Shown one piece after another: positions 1 through 7,286 of a DNA stretch of 7,286 nt. Position 1 is the first letter of the stretch; every line of letters begins with the position of its first letter. Source of the stretch: Streptomyces sp. NRRL S-118 (GTDB lineage: Bacteria > Actinomycetota > Actinomycetes > Streptomycetales > Streptomycetaceae); NCBI RefSeq assembly GCF_000716335.1, contig NZ_KL591020.1, positions 135,182 through 142,467 on the forward strand, read 5' to 3'. The translations under genes and the position numbers were made by a program. The notes below the pieces were generated by a model that searched no databases, had not been told where the DNA came from, and saw only the letters and a program-made list of their open reading frames with translations.

Positions 1-113
1 GCCGCCAGCAGCCCCGCCGCGCCCGTGACCACCAGCATCCACGCGAACGCCCGGCCCGCTCCCGTGCCCGTGCCGGGGTCCGAGGACACCTCGTCAGCCG
101 TCGCAGTCGTCAT
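1..113 (-). CDS. Membrane protein N-terminus, probably vitamin K epoxide reductase (VKOR) family, cut by window edge
   Basis: Reading the minus strand from the ATG at 113-111 gives 37 complete codons before the window ends. The first 20 or so residues are polar and low-complexity (Ser, Asp, Gly, Thr). They are followed by RAFAWMLVVTGAAGLLA, the start of a transmembrane helix. A GAGGAA Shine-Dalgarno at 126-121 sits 7 nt before the ATG and fixes the start. The helix sequence and the place just downstream of hisS match, from memory, the VKOR family protein next to hisS in Streptomyces. VKOR proteins reoxidise thioredoxin-like partners that form disulfides in exported proteins. The catalytic CXXC and loop cysteines lie outside the window, so the family call rests on context and the first helix only. 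The CDS itself is well supported. The hairpin between it and hisS suggests it is mainly transcribed separately, although I found no convincing promoter in 114-197. Confidence 0.6.
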   Translation of the reverse strand, partial: MTTATADEVSSDPGTGTGAGRAFAWMLVVTGAAGLLA

Positions 114-194
114 ATCGCCGTTCCTCGTTCGGGGGCCGGTGGGGCAGAGGTCATTTTGCCGCACGGGGGCGGCTGTCCGCCGTTCGGTGGACAT

Positions 195-235
195 AAAGGG
201 AGGCGAGGACCGGCCACGTCCGGTCCTCGCCTCCC
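195..235 (-). terminator. hisS transcription terminator
   Basis: A perfect 16-bp inverted repeat (198-213 with 220-235) has a 6-nt loop. It begins 12 nt beyond the hisS stop codon. On the minus strand the stem is followed by TTTATGT, a short and interrupted U-tract. Streptomyces terminators often depend on strong stems with poor U-tracts, so this probably ends the hydrolase-hisS transcript. On the plus strand there is no T-run after the stem, so it looks directional. Confidence 0.8.
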
Positions 236-247
236 ACCGCGTGGTCG

Positions 248-1510
248 TCAGGCGTAGCGGGTCTGGAGCACCTGGACGATCTCGTCCACGGCCACCGCCT
301 GCTGCTCGCCGGACTCCATGTCCTTGAGCTGCACCACACCGTCGGCGAGGTCGCGCTCGCCCGCCACGACGGCGTACCGCGCGCCGGACCGGTTGGCGTT
401 CTTCATGGCGCCCTTGAGGCCACGGCCGCCGAAGGAGAAGTCCGCCGCGACGCCCGCCCGGCGCAGCTCGGTGACGATGCCGAACAGGACGCGGCGCGCC
501 TCCTCGCCCAGGGGCACGGCGTACACGCTGGTGGCCGCCGGCAGGTCGAGGGCGATGCCCTCGGCCTCCAGCGCCAGCACCGTGCGGTCGACGCCGAGCG
601 CCCAGCCGACGGACGGCAGCGCGGGGCCGCCGATCATCTCGGACAGGCCGTCGTAGCGGCCGCCGCCGCCCACCGCGGACTGCGAGCCGAGGCCGTCGTG
701 GACGAACTCGAAGGTCGTGCGCGTGTAGTAGTCCAGGCCGCGCACCAGCTTCTCGTCGTCCTCGAAGGCGACGCCCGCCGCGGTCAGCAGCGCGCGCACC
801 TCCTCGTGGTAGGCCTTGCACGCGTCGCACAGGTAGTCGCGCAGCAGCGGCGCGCCCCCGAGCTGTTTCTGCACCTCGGCGCGCTTGTCGTCGAGGACGC
901 GCAGCGGGTTGATCTCGGCCCGGCGGCGGGTGTCCTCGTCGAGGTCGAGGCCGCGCAGGAAGCCCTGGAGGGCCTCGCGGTAGACGGGGCGGCACTCCTT
1001 GTCGCCGAGCGAGTTCAGCAGGATGCGGAACTCGCTCAGGCCGAGGGAGCGGTACGCCTGGTCGGCCAGGATGATCAGCTCGGCGTCGAGGGCCGGGTCC
1101 TCCGCGCCGATGGCCTCGGCGCCGACCTGCGAGAAGTGCCTGTAGCGGCCTGCCTGCGGCTGCTCGTAGCGGTAGTACGAGCCCGAGTACCAGAGCTTGA
1201 CCGGCAGGTTGCCCTGCCTGTGCAGGTTTGCCTCCAGCGCTGCGCGCAGCACGGACGCCGTGCCCTCGGGGCGCAGGGCGAGCTTGTCGCCGCCCTTGGT
1301 CTCGAAGGCGTACATCTCCTTGGTCACGATGTCGGTGGACTCACCGACACCGCGCGCGAACAGTTCGACGTTCTCGAAGCCGGGCGTCTCGACGTAGCCG
1401 TAGCCGGAGGCGCGCAGCGGGACAGCGATCGCCTCGCGGACCGCGAGGAACGTTGCGGAACGGGGGGGCAGAAGGTCGTACGTGCCCTTGGGGGCCTGAA
1501 AAGTACTCAC
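248..1510 (-). CDS. hisS: Histidyl-tRNA synthetase
   Basis: This 420-residue class II aminoacyl-tRNA synthetase joins histidine to tRNA-His using ATP, in the cytoplasm. The length is normal for bacterial HisRS. The catalytic domain covers about residues 5-320. Visible signatures are ALRPEGT (78-84), the motif 2 loop with R114, E116, R122 and Q128, the HisA motif [13 protein letters not shown] (257-269) with catalytic R257, the Gly-rich GGGGRYDGL (281-289), and motif 3 around GWALGVDRT (302-310). The C-terminal anticodon-binding domain covers about 328-417. The start is GTG at 1510-1508, giving [16 protein letters not shown], the expected N-terminus. Its Shine-Dalgarno is weak (GAGAGA, 5 nt upstream), while a better GAGGAA lies inside the end of the upstream hydrolase gene, too far away for normal use. 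With only 12 nt between the two genes, cotranscription and translational coupling are likely. A strong hairpin follows the stop. No key residue is missing. Confidence 0.98.
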   Translation of the reverse strand: MSTFQAPKGTYDLLPPRSATFLAVREAIAVPLRASGYGYVETPGFENVELFARGVGESTDIVTKEMYAFETKGGDKLALRPEGTASVLRAALEANLHRQGNLPVKLWYSGSYYRYEQPQAGRYRHFSQVGAEAIGAEDPALDAELIILADQAYRSLGLSEFRILLNSLGDKECRPVYREALQGFLRGLDLDEDTRRRAEINPLRVLDDKRAEVQKQLGGAPLLRDYLCDACKAYHEEVRALLTAAGVAFEDDEKLVRGLDYYTRTTFEFVHDGLGSQSAVGGGGRYDGLSEMIGGPALPSVGWALGVDRTVLALEAEGIALDLPAATSVYAVPLGEEARRVLFGIVTELRRAGVAADFSFGGRGLKGAMKNANRSGARYAVVAGERDLADGVVQLKDMESGEQQAVAVDEIVQVLQTRYA

Positions 1511-1535
1511 GGAGGTCTCTCGTCACATTCCTCGT
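1509..1535 (-). promoter_or_regulatory. hisS translation-initiation hairpin (candidate)
   Basis: On the minus strand, CCTCC lies directly against the hisS GTG. It can pair with GAGG at 1533-1530, at the end of the hydrolase gene, giving four pairs. After one bulged C, two more pairs (1534-1510 and 1535-1509) include the first two bases of the start codon. The 14-nt loop contains the hydrolase stop codon (1525-1523). A ribosome finishing the hydrolase gene would open this fold, which would suit translational coupling. The stem is short and could be chance. Confidence 0.35.
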
Positions 1536-2239
1536 CGGGGAGCGTCGCTGGTGCTCCCCGTCTGACGGCCGGCGGCCACCTCCCGCAGGAAGGGGTTGGT
1601 GGCGCGCTCGCGGCCGATGGTGGTCTGGGGGCCGTGGCCGGACAGCACCACGGTCGAGTCGTCGAGCGGCAGGCACACGCGGGCCAGCGACGCGAGCATC
1701 TCGTCCATGTCACCGCCGGGCAGGTCGGTGCGTCCGATGGAGCCGGCGAAGAGCAGATCGCCCGAGAAGAAGACGGGCGGGATGTCCGCCGCCTCGGGCA
1801 TCGCGAAGGTCACCGACCCCTTGGTATGGCCGGGCGCGTGCGCGACGGAGAACTCCAGACCCGCCAGTTTCAGCTTCGCCCCGTCGGTGAGCTCGTGGAC
1901 GTCGTCCGGCTCCCCCACGGTCAGCTCACCCATGAGCGGCATCCCGATGGAACGGCCGAGGGCCTTCTCCGGGTCGCTCATCATGTACCGGTCGGCGGGG
2001 TGGATCCACGCGGGTACGTCATGGGCGCCGCAGACGGGGACGACGGACGCGACGTGGTCGATGTGGCCGTGCGTGAGCACGACGGCGACGGGCTTCAGCC
2101 GATGCTTCCTGAGCGTCTCCTCGACTCCCTGGGTGGCCTGGTGGCCCGGGTCGATGATCACGCACTCCTCGCCGGCGGCGGGGGCGACCACGTAGCAGTT
2201 GGTCCCCCAGGCCCCGGCGGGGAACCCGGCAATGAGCAC
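1523..2239 (-). CDS. MBL-fold metallo-hydrolase, glyoxalase II-like
   Basis: This 238-residue protein has the complete metal-binding set of the metallo-beta-lactamase fold. It shows HGHIDH (H57, H59, D61, H62), H138 in APGHTKG, D161 in FSGDLLFAGSIGRTDL, and H202 in SGHGPQTT. The FSGD..F.GSIGRTDL pattern and the terminal GRERATNPF are typical of the short glyoxalase II-like branch (YcbL type), which lacks the long C-terminal helical domain of classical glyoxalase II. It is probably a cytosolic thioester or related hydrolase with a di-metal site; the substrate cannot be read from sequence. The start is GTG at 2239-2237, with AAGGAC at 2249-2244 and a 4-nt spacer. It is the first gene of a likely two-gene unit with hisS and is divergent from the cyclophilin gene. 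The same gene beside hisS in mycobacteria is often annotated gloB or as a glyoxalase II. Confidence 0.93.
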   Translation of the reverse strand: MLIAGFPAGAWGTNCYVVAPAAGEECVIIDPGHQATQGVEETLRKHRLKPVAVVLTHGHIDHVASVVPVCGAHDVPAWIHPADRYMMSDPEKALGRSIGMPLMGELTVGEPDDVHELTDGAKLKLAGLEFSVAHAPGHTKGSVTFAMPEAADIPPVFFSGDLLFAGSIGRTDLPGGDMDEMLASLARVCLPLDDSTVVLSGHGPQTTIGRERATNPFLREVAAGRQTGSTSDAPRRGM

Positions 2240-2296
2240 GATCGTCCTTAAGAGTCGTCCGGCGGAATGTCTGCAGGAGGAATGGCAGCAGATCAG

Positions 2297-2327
2297 AGCC
2301 TACCGGCGCTGCGTGTTCCACAGCCAA
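2297..2327 (-). promoter_or_regulatory. Candidate promoter for the hydrolase-hisS unit
   Basis: On the minus strand, TTGGCT (2327-2322) matches TTGACA at four of six positions. It is followed after 19 nt by TAGGCT (2302-2297), close to the Streptomyces TAGRRT type of -10. The predicted start of transcription, near 2290, leaves a leader of about 50 nt before the GTG at 2239. Spacing is at the long end of the usual range, so this is a candidate only. Confidence 0.35.
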
Positions 2328-2328
2328 C

Positions 2329-2343
2329 CCGTATACGGTACGG
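2329..2343 (+). promoter_or_regulatory. Palindrome and candidate -10 of the cyclophilin promoter
   Basis: CCGTATACGG (2329-2338) is a perfect 10-bp palindrome in the divergent gap. Overlapping it, TACGGT (2334-2339) fits the Streptomyces TASRRT -10 pattern for the rightward cyclophilin gene and would start transcription about 45 nt before its GTG. No good -35 lies 16-18 nt upstream (GCGTGT at 2311-2316 is poor). GGTACGG at 2337-2343 recurs at 2362-2368. The site could be an operator or only part of the promoter. Confidence 0.3.
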
Positions 2344-2391
2344 GCACACTCCGCCAGGACAGGTACGGACGACCGACAAGGAGAAGACCCG

Positions 2392-3171
2392 GTGGTCACC
2401 AGCGATCAGCGGCGGCGCCAGCTCGCCAGGGAGAAGTACGAGCGGCAGCTGCAGCGCCGTGAGGAGGCCCGTAGGAAGGCCAAGCGCCGCAACGCGATCA
2501 TCGCCGCCGCGCTCGCCGTGGTGCTGGCCGCGGGCGCCGCCGCGTACGCCTCGGTCGGGCTCTCCGACGGGGACACCAAGAGCGACGACGCGACGGCCTC
2601 CGGCTCGCCCTCGCCCGGTGGGAGCGCTTCGGCCGAGCCGAAGATGGCGATCGACGCCAAGGCGAAGTACACGATGGCGCTGCGGACGAACCACGGCGAC
2701 GTCAAGGTCGCGATGGACGCGGCCAGGACACCCCGCACGGTGAACTCGTTCAAGCACCTCGCGGACAAGAAGTACTTCGACGGGACCAAGTGCCACCGGC
2801 TCACCACGCAGGGCATCTTCGTGCTCCAGTGCGGCGACCCCACGGGCAACGGCACGGGCGGGCCCGGCTACACCATCCCGGACGAGAACCTGAACGCCCT
2901 GGGCAAGCCCGGCGCGGACGGCGCGGTGACCTTCCCTGCCGGCACCGTGGCGATGGCCAACACCGGTCAGCCCGGCAGCGGCGGCAGCCAGTTCTTCCTG
3001 GTCTACAAGGACACCAAGCTGCCCCCGCAGTACACCCCCTTCGGCACCATGGACGCCGCCGGCCTGAAGGCGGTCCAGGAGATCGCCGCGGGCGGGGTCG
3101 AGGGCGGCGCCACGGACGGCGCGCCCAAGAAGGCCGTCACCATCGAGAAGGCCACCGTCACCAAGGCATGA
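2392..3171 (+). CDS. Membrane-anchored cyclophilin-type peptidyl-prolyl cis-trans isomerase
   Basis: This 259-residue enzyme isomerises X-Pro peptide bonds, probably on exported proteins. Residues 1-34 are strongly basic and predicted helical. Residues 35-54 form one transmembrane segment (AIIAAALAVVLAAGAAAY). Residues 57-90 are a Ser/Gly/Pro/Asp linker, and about 92-259 are the cyclophilin domain. The positive-inside rule puts the domain outside the membrane. Active-site features include HR (135-136) in CHRLTT, LQCGDPTGNGTGGPGY (145-160) and MANTG...GSQFFLVY (188-205). I see no Trp, so the CypA Trp121 equivalent (cyclosporin contact) is absent. C134 and C147 are the only cysteines I see and might form a disulfide. 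The start is GTG at 2392, with AAGGAG at 2378-2383 and an 8-nt spacer; GTC follows as codon two. Domain order and the CHRL/LQC pattern resemble M. tuberculosis PpiB (Rv2582), which has the same neighbours. Confidence 0.93.
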   Translation: MVTSDQRRRQLAREKYERQLQRREEARRKAKRRNAIIAAALAVVLAAGAAAYASVGLSDGDTKSDDATASGSPSPGGSASAEPKMAIDAKAKYTMALRTNHGDVKVAMDAARTPRTVNSFKHLADKKYFDGTKCHRLTTQGIFVLQCGDPTGNGTGGPGYTIPDENLNALGKPGADGAVTFPAGTVAMANTGQPGSGGSQFFLVYKDTKLPPQYTPFGTMDAAGLKAVQEIAAGGVEGGATDGAPKKAVTIEKATVTKA

Positions 3172-3172
3172 G

Positions 3173-3214
3173 GCCTGGCCGGGCGCACCGTCCGGCTCCG
3201 GGCGGGGCCGAGGC
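3173..3214 (+). terminator. Weak terminator candidate after the cyclophilin gene
   Basis: GCCTGGCC (3173-3180), starting just after the stop codon, can pair with GGCC (3206-3209) and AGGC (3211-3214) with one bulged G. The loop is long, though a smaller GCCGG/CCGGC hairpin (3178-3182 with 3192-3196) competes. There is no T-tract. Some readthrough into the DUF349 gene is possible. Confidence 0.25.
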
Positions 3215-3245
3215 GTGAACTGATGGATTTCGGTCGCGCTGAGTG

Positions 3246-3275
3246 CGGACAGCCGGGCGGCCGGTCGCCTAGATT
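3246..3275 (+). promoter_or_regulatory. Promoter of the DUF349 gene
   Basis: CGGACA (3246-3251) matches TTGACA at its last four positions. It is followed after 18 nt by TAGATT (3270-3275), an exact fit to TAGRRT. This is the typical layout of a vegetative (HrdB-type) Streptomyces promoter. The expected start of transcription is about 3282-3284, directly before the first leader hairpin, giving a leader of about 107 nt. Confidence 0.6.
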
Positions 3276-3281
3276 GGCGTT

Positions 3282-3390
3282 GTGCAGCGCGGGTCGAAAC
3301 GCGCTGTGGAGGGCGGGCGAGGCCCGCCGGGAAACTGTGGACGATGCCCGGGGGCAAACCCCTCGCGCGGCATCATGTGGAGGAGGCGCT
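3282..3390 (+). promoter_or_regulatory. Structured 5' leader of the DUF349 gene
   Basis: Three hairpins lie in series. H1 pairs CAGCGCG (3285-3291) with CGCGCTG (3300-3306). H2 pairs GGCGGGC (3312-3318) with GCCCGCC (3322-3328). H3 pairs GATGCC (3343-3348) with GGCATC (3369-3374) and contains an inner GGGG/CCCC stem (3351-3354 with 3359-3362, loop CAAA). TGTGGA occurs three times (3305, 3336, 3376), at or just after each hairpin. The 5' arm of H1 (3285-3290) can alternatively pair with GCGCTG (3386-3391), reaching the first base of the start codon, so a translational switch is conceivable. I do not recognise a known riboswitch class. No Rho-independent terminator is visible in the leader. Confidence 0.4.
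3379..3386 (+). promoter_or_regulatory. Ribosome-binding site that fixes the DUF349 start
   Basis: GGAGGAGG ends 4 nt before the GTG at 3391. The same reading frame is open from further upstream (a start at 3223 is possible), but those 56 extra codons lie over the promoter and leader, have no good Shine-Dalgarno and do not look like protein. The start at 3391 is therefore preferred. Confidence 0.85.
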
Positions 3391-4620
3391 GTGAGCAGCG
3401 ACCCGTGGGGCCGCGTCGACGAGACGGGCACCGTGTACGTGCGTACAGCCGACGGCGAGCAGGTTGTCGGATCGTGGCAGGCCGGATCTCCCGAGGAGGC
3501 ACTGGCCTACTTCGAGCGCAAGTACGAGGGCTTGGTGGTCGAGATCGGCCTCCTCGAGAAGCGGGTGAAGACCACCGACCTGTCGGCCAAGGACGCGATG
3601 GCCGCGATCGACCACATCCGCCACCAGGTCGACGAGCACCACGCCGTCGGGGACCTCGAGGCGCTGCGCAAGCGGCTCGACAAGCTGGTCGAGACGGTCG
3701 AGGCGCGCCGTGAGGAGCGCAAGGCCCAGAAGGCGCGCCAGACCGACGAGGCGCGCAAGGCCAAGGAGGCGCTGGTCACCGAGGCCGAGGAGCTGGCGCA
3801 GAGCGAGCAGTGGCGGGCCGCGGGTGAGCGGCTGCGGGCGCTGGTGGACACCTGGAAGGGCCTGCCGCGGCTCGACCGGAAGTCCGACGACGAGCTGTGG
3901 CACCGTTTCTCGCACGCCCGGTCGGCGTTCTCCAAGCGGCGCAAGGCGCACTTCGCCTCGCTGGACGCGCAGCGCGAGGAGGCCCGCAAGGCCAAGGAGA
4001 AGCTGGTCGCCGAGGCCGAGGCGCTCTCCGGCTCCACCGACTGGGGGGTCACGGCCGCCCGGTACCGCGAGCTGATGGCGGAGTGGAAGGCGGCGGGGCG
4101 TGCGCAGCGCGAGCACGAGGACGAGCTGTGGAACCGCTTCCGCGGTGCGCAGGACGTCTTCTTCGCGGCGCGCAGCGAGGTCTTCGCGGAGCGGGACGCA
4201 GAGCAGGCGGAGAACCTCAAGCTGAAGGAGGAGCTCGCCGGCGAGGCCGAGAAGCTGGTCCCGGTGACGGACCTGAAGGCGGCCCGCGCCGCCTTCCGGA
4301 CCATCAACGAGCGCTGGGAGGCCATCGGCCACGTACCGCGTGACGCCCGGTCGAAGGTCGAGGGCCGGATGCACGCCGTGGAGCGGGCCATCCAGGAGGC
4401 CGAGGAGGCCGAGTGGCGGCGGACGAACCCCGAGGCGCGCGCGCGTGCGGAGGGTCTGACGGGGCAGCTCCAGGACGCGGTCGACAAGCTGAAGAAGCAG
4501 ATCGACGCGGCCCGCGCGGCGGGCAACGACGCCAAGGCCGACAAGCTGGCGCGTGAGCTCGAGGGCCGTCAGGCGCTGCTGGACCAGGCGCTGAAGGGCC
4601 TGCAGGAGTTCGGCGGCTGA
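3391..4620 (+). CDS. DUF349 domain protein with three tandem 77-residue repeats
   Basis: This 409-residue protein is very rich in Glu, Lys, Arg and Ala and is predicted mostly helical. Residues 1-45 form a short non-helical head (MSSDPWGRVDETGTVYVRTA...). About 46-120 are a charged coiled-coil-like segment. Three DUF349 repeats follow at about 118-194, 195-271 and 272-348, and the tail (350-405) is again charged helix. Aligned Trp residues W155, W232 and W309 and Lys residues K123, K200 and K277 are each exactly 77 apart. There is no signal peptide, membrane segment or catalytic motif, so it is probably cytoplasmic and acts by binding a partner or nucleic acid. DUF349 has no settled function that I can cite. 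It has its own promoter and leader, and converges on relA with a shared terminator. From memory, the N-terminus is highly conserved in other Streptomyces. Confidence 0.92.
   Translation: MSSDPWGRVDETGTVYVRTADGEQVVGSWQAGSPEEALAYFERKYEGLVVEIGLLEKRVKTTDLSAKDAMAAIDHIRHQVDEHHAVGDLEALRKRLDKLVETVEARREERKAQKARQTDEARKAKEALVTEAEELAQSEQWRAAGERLRALVDTWKGLPRLDRKSDDELWHRFSHARSAFSKRRKAHFASLDAQREEARKAKEKLVAEAEALSGSTDWGVTAARYRELMAEWKAAGRAQREHEDELWNRFRGAQDVFFAARSEVFAERDAEQAENLKLKEELAGEAEKLVPVTDLKAARAAFRTINERWEAIGHVPRDARSKVEGRMHAVERAIQEAEEAEWRRTNPEARARAEGLTGQLQDAVDKLKKQIDAARAAGNDAKADKLARELEGRQALLDQALKGLQEFGG
3742..4434 (+). repeat. Three diverged 231-nt in-frame tandem repeats (DUF349 units)
   Basis: The units are 3742-3972, 3973-4203 and 4204-4434. 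Units 1 and 2 remain similar in DNA: GCAAGGCCAAGGAG occurs in both, and GACGAGCTGTGG is shared, each offset by 231 nt. Unit 3 is recognisable mainly as protein (LKEELAGEAEKL, RTINERWEAIGHVPRDAR). The alignment needs no gaps at the marker residues, which points to old internal duplication. Confidence 0.75.
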
Positions 4621-4634
4621 TCCCTGCCGGGTGT

Positions 4635-4666
4635 GGAAAGGGCCTCCCTCCCGGGAGGCCCTTTTC
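4635..4666. terminator. Bidirectional terminator between the DUF349 gene and relA
   Basis: AAAGGGCCTCCC (4637-4648) pairs perfectly with GGGAGGCCCTTT (4653-4664) around a TCCC loop. A G-U and a G-C pair can extend it to 4635-4666. The A-run on one side and T-run on the other give a U-tract on both strands. It begins 15-17 nt after the DUF349 stop and 10-12 nt after the relA stop, so it should end both convergent transcripts. Confidence 0.92.
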
Positions 4667-4675
4667 CGTGCGTCG

Positions 4676-7159
<2,484 letters not shown>

Positions 7160-7164
7160 GAGCG

Positions 7165-7170
7165 CTCCTC
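7165..7170 (-). promoter_or_regulatory. Ribosome-binding site supporting the relA TTG start
   Basis: GAGGAG on the minus strand lies 5 nt before TTG (7159-7157), near-ideal spacing. The resulting N-terminus [13 protein letters not shown] agrees with my memory of the S. coelicolor protein, so the rare TTG start is preferred over internal starts. Confidence 0.8.
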
Positions 7171-7207
7171 GTGCGGGTCCGGGTCCCCCGGTCGAGCCCG
7201 GACACCC

Positions 7208-7238
7208 ATGGTATCGACCCGGGCGGGCCGGTGCTCAC
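7208..7238 (-). promoter_or_regulatory. Candidate relA promoter
   Basis: On the minus strand, TACCAT (7213-7208) resembles a Streptomyces -10. About 18-19 nt upstream lies GTGAGC (7238-7233), a poor -35 with the central TGA. The predicted leader is about 40 nt. relA may also be read through from the gene upstream, which is outside the window. Confidence 0.35.
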
Positions 7239-7268
7239 GAGCCCGTACCGCACGACGACGGCGGGCGT

Positions 7269-7286
7269 CCCGGGGTGGTCCCCGGG
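7269..7286. repeat. GC-only inverted repeat at the window edge
   Basis: CCCGGGG (7269-7275) pairs with CCCCGGG (7280-7286) around TGGT. It may be longer, since the window ends here. It lies upstream of relA and could be the terminator or attenuator of the preceding gene (apt expected), but no U-tract follows on the minus strand. Confidence 0.4.

Noticed and set aside
698..2251. Long plus-strand open frame of 517 codons across hisS and the hydrolase gene
   Set aside because: It is the antisense shadow of two well-conserved genes, caused by high GC at third codon positions. Its composition is Val/Arg/Gly/Leu-rich without motifs, and it has no supporting ribosome-binding site.
2240..2391. SigR-type promoter, suggested by GGAAT sequences at 2264 and 2279
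   Set aside because: No GTT element occurs at the needed 18-19 nt spacing on either strand that I could find.
2275..2743. AGGAGG followed by ATG at 2282 opening a frame into the cyclophilin gene
   Set aside because: The Shine-Dalgarno to ATG spacing is only 1 nt, and the frame continues out of phase through the cyclophilin gene with shadow-like Arg/Pro composition.
2293..3357. Minus-strand frame of 354 codons opposite the cyclophilin gene
   Set aside because: It lies antisense to a clear cyclophilin domain and has low-complexity Arg/Gly/Val composition and no motif.
3223..3390. Upstream extension of the DUF349 frame by 56 codons
   Set aside because: It runs over a good promoter and the hairpin leader, and lacks a ribosome-binding site, while GTG at 3391 has an excellent one and yields the expected N-terminus.
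3282..3713. Possible leader peptide from GTG at 3282
   Set aside because: There is no Shine-Dalgarno, no nearby stop codon and no run of regulatory codons; the frame continues as a shadow through the DUF349 gene.
3373..4544. Long minus-strand frames opposite the DUF349 gene
   Set aside because: They are Leu/Arg/Ser-rich antisense translations of a Glu/Lys-rich repeat protein, with no independent signals. Even codon use favours the plus-strand frame.

Overview
This window looks like core chromosome of a Streptomyces species or a close relative. The DNA is very GC-rich, with third codon positions almost always G or C. Starts are often GTG or TTG, Shine-Dalgarno sequences are strong, and the proteins closely resemble Streptomyces homologues as I remember them. 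The gene order, a VKOR-like gene, hisS, an MBL-fold hydrolase, an anchored cyclophilin, a DUF349 protein and relA, matches from memory the S. coelicolor SCO1507-SCO1513 neighbourhood. In Mycobacterium tuberculosis a related order, hisS-MBL hydrolase-ppiB-relA, spans Rv2580c-Rv2583c. I saw no transposase, integrase, tRNA, CRISPR array, defence gene or compositional break. I also saw no TTA codons in the five complete genes by eye.

Layout. Positions 1-113 (minus) hold the first 37 codons of a membrane protein, probably of the vitamin K epoxide reductase family. A perfect 16-bp hairpin at 198-235 separates it from hisS (248-1510, minus). The hydrolase gene (1523-2239, minus) lies 12 nt upstream of hisS and the two probably share a transcript. 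A 152-bp divergent promoter region follows, then a membrane-anchored cyclophilin (2392-3171, plus). A 219-bp gap carries a convincing promoter and a leader with three hairpins, and leads to a DUF349 protein (3391-4620, plus). The DUF349 gene and relA (4676-7159, minus) converge on one bidirectional terminator. Positions 7160-7286 hold the relA ribosome-binding site, a possible promoter and the edge of another inverted repeat.

Functional theme. HisS charges tRNA-His, and uncharged tRNA on the ribosome is what RelA/Rel senses when making (p)ppGpp. The cyclophilin assists protein folding outside the membrane, and a VKOR protein would make disulfides there. The DUF349 protein is a charged helical protein of uncertain role. 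Direct functional links between these genes are inference; the seen facts are conserved adjacency and shared control regions.

Novelty. No new multi-gene system is evident. The best leads are the structured DUF349 leader with its three TGTGGA elements, the gapless 77-residue periodicity of the DUF349 protein, and a hairpin covering the hisS start codon.
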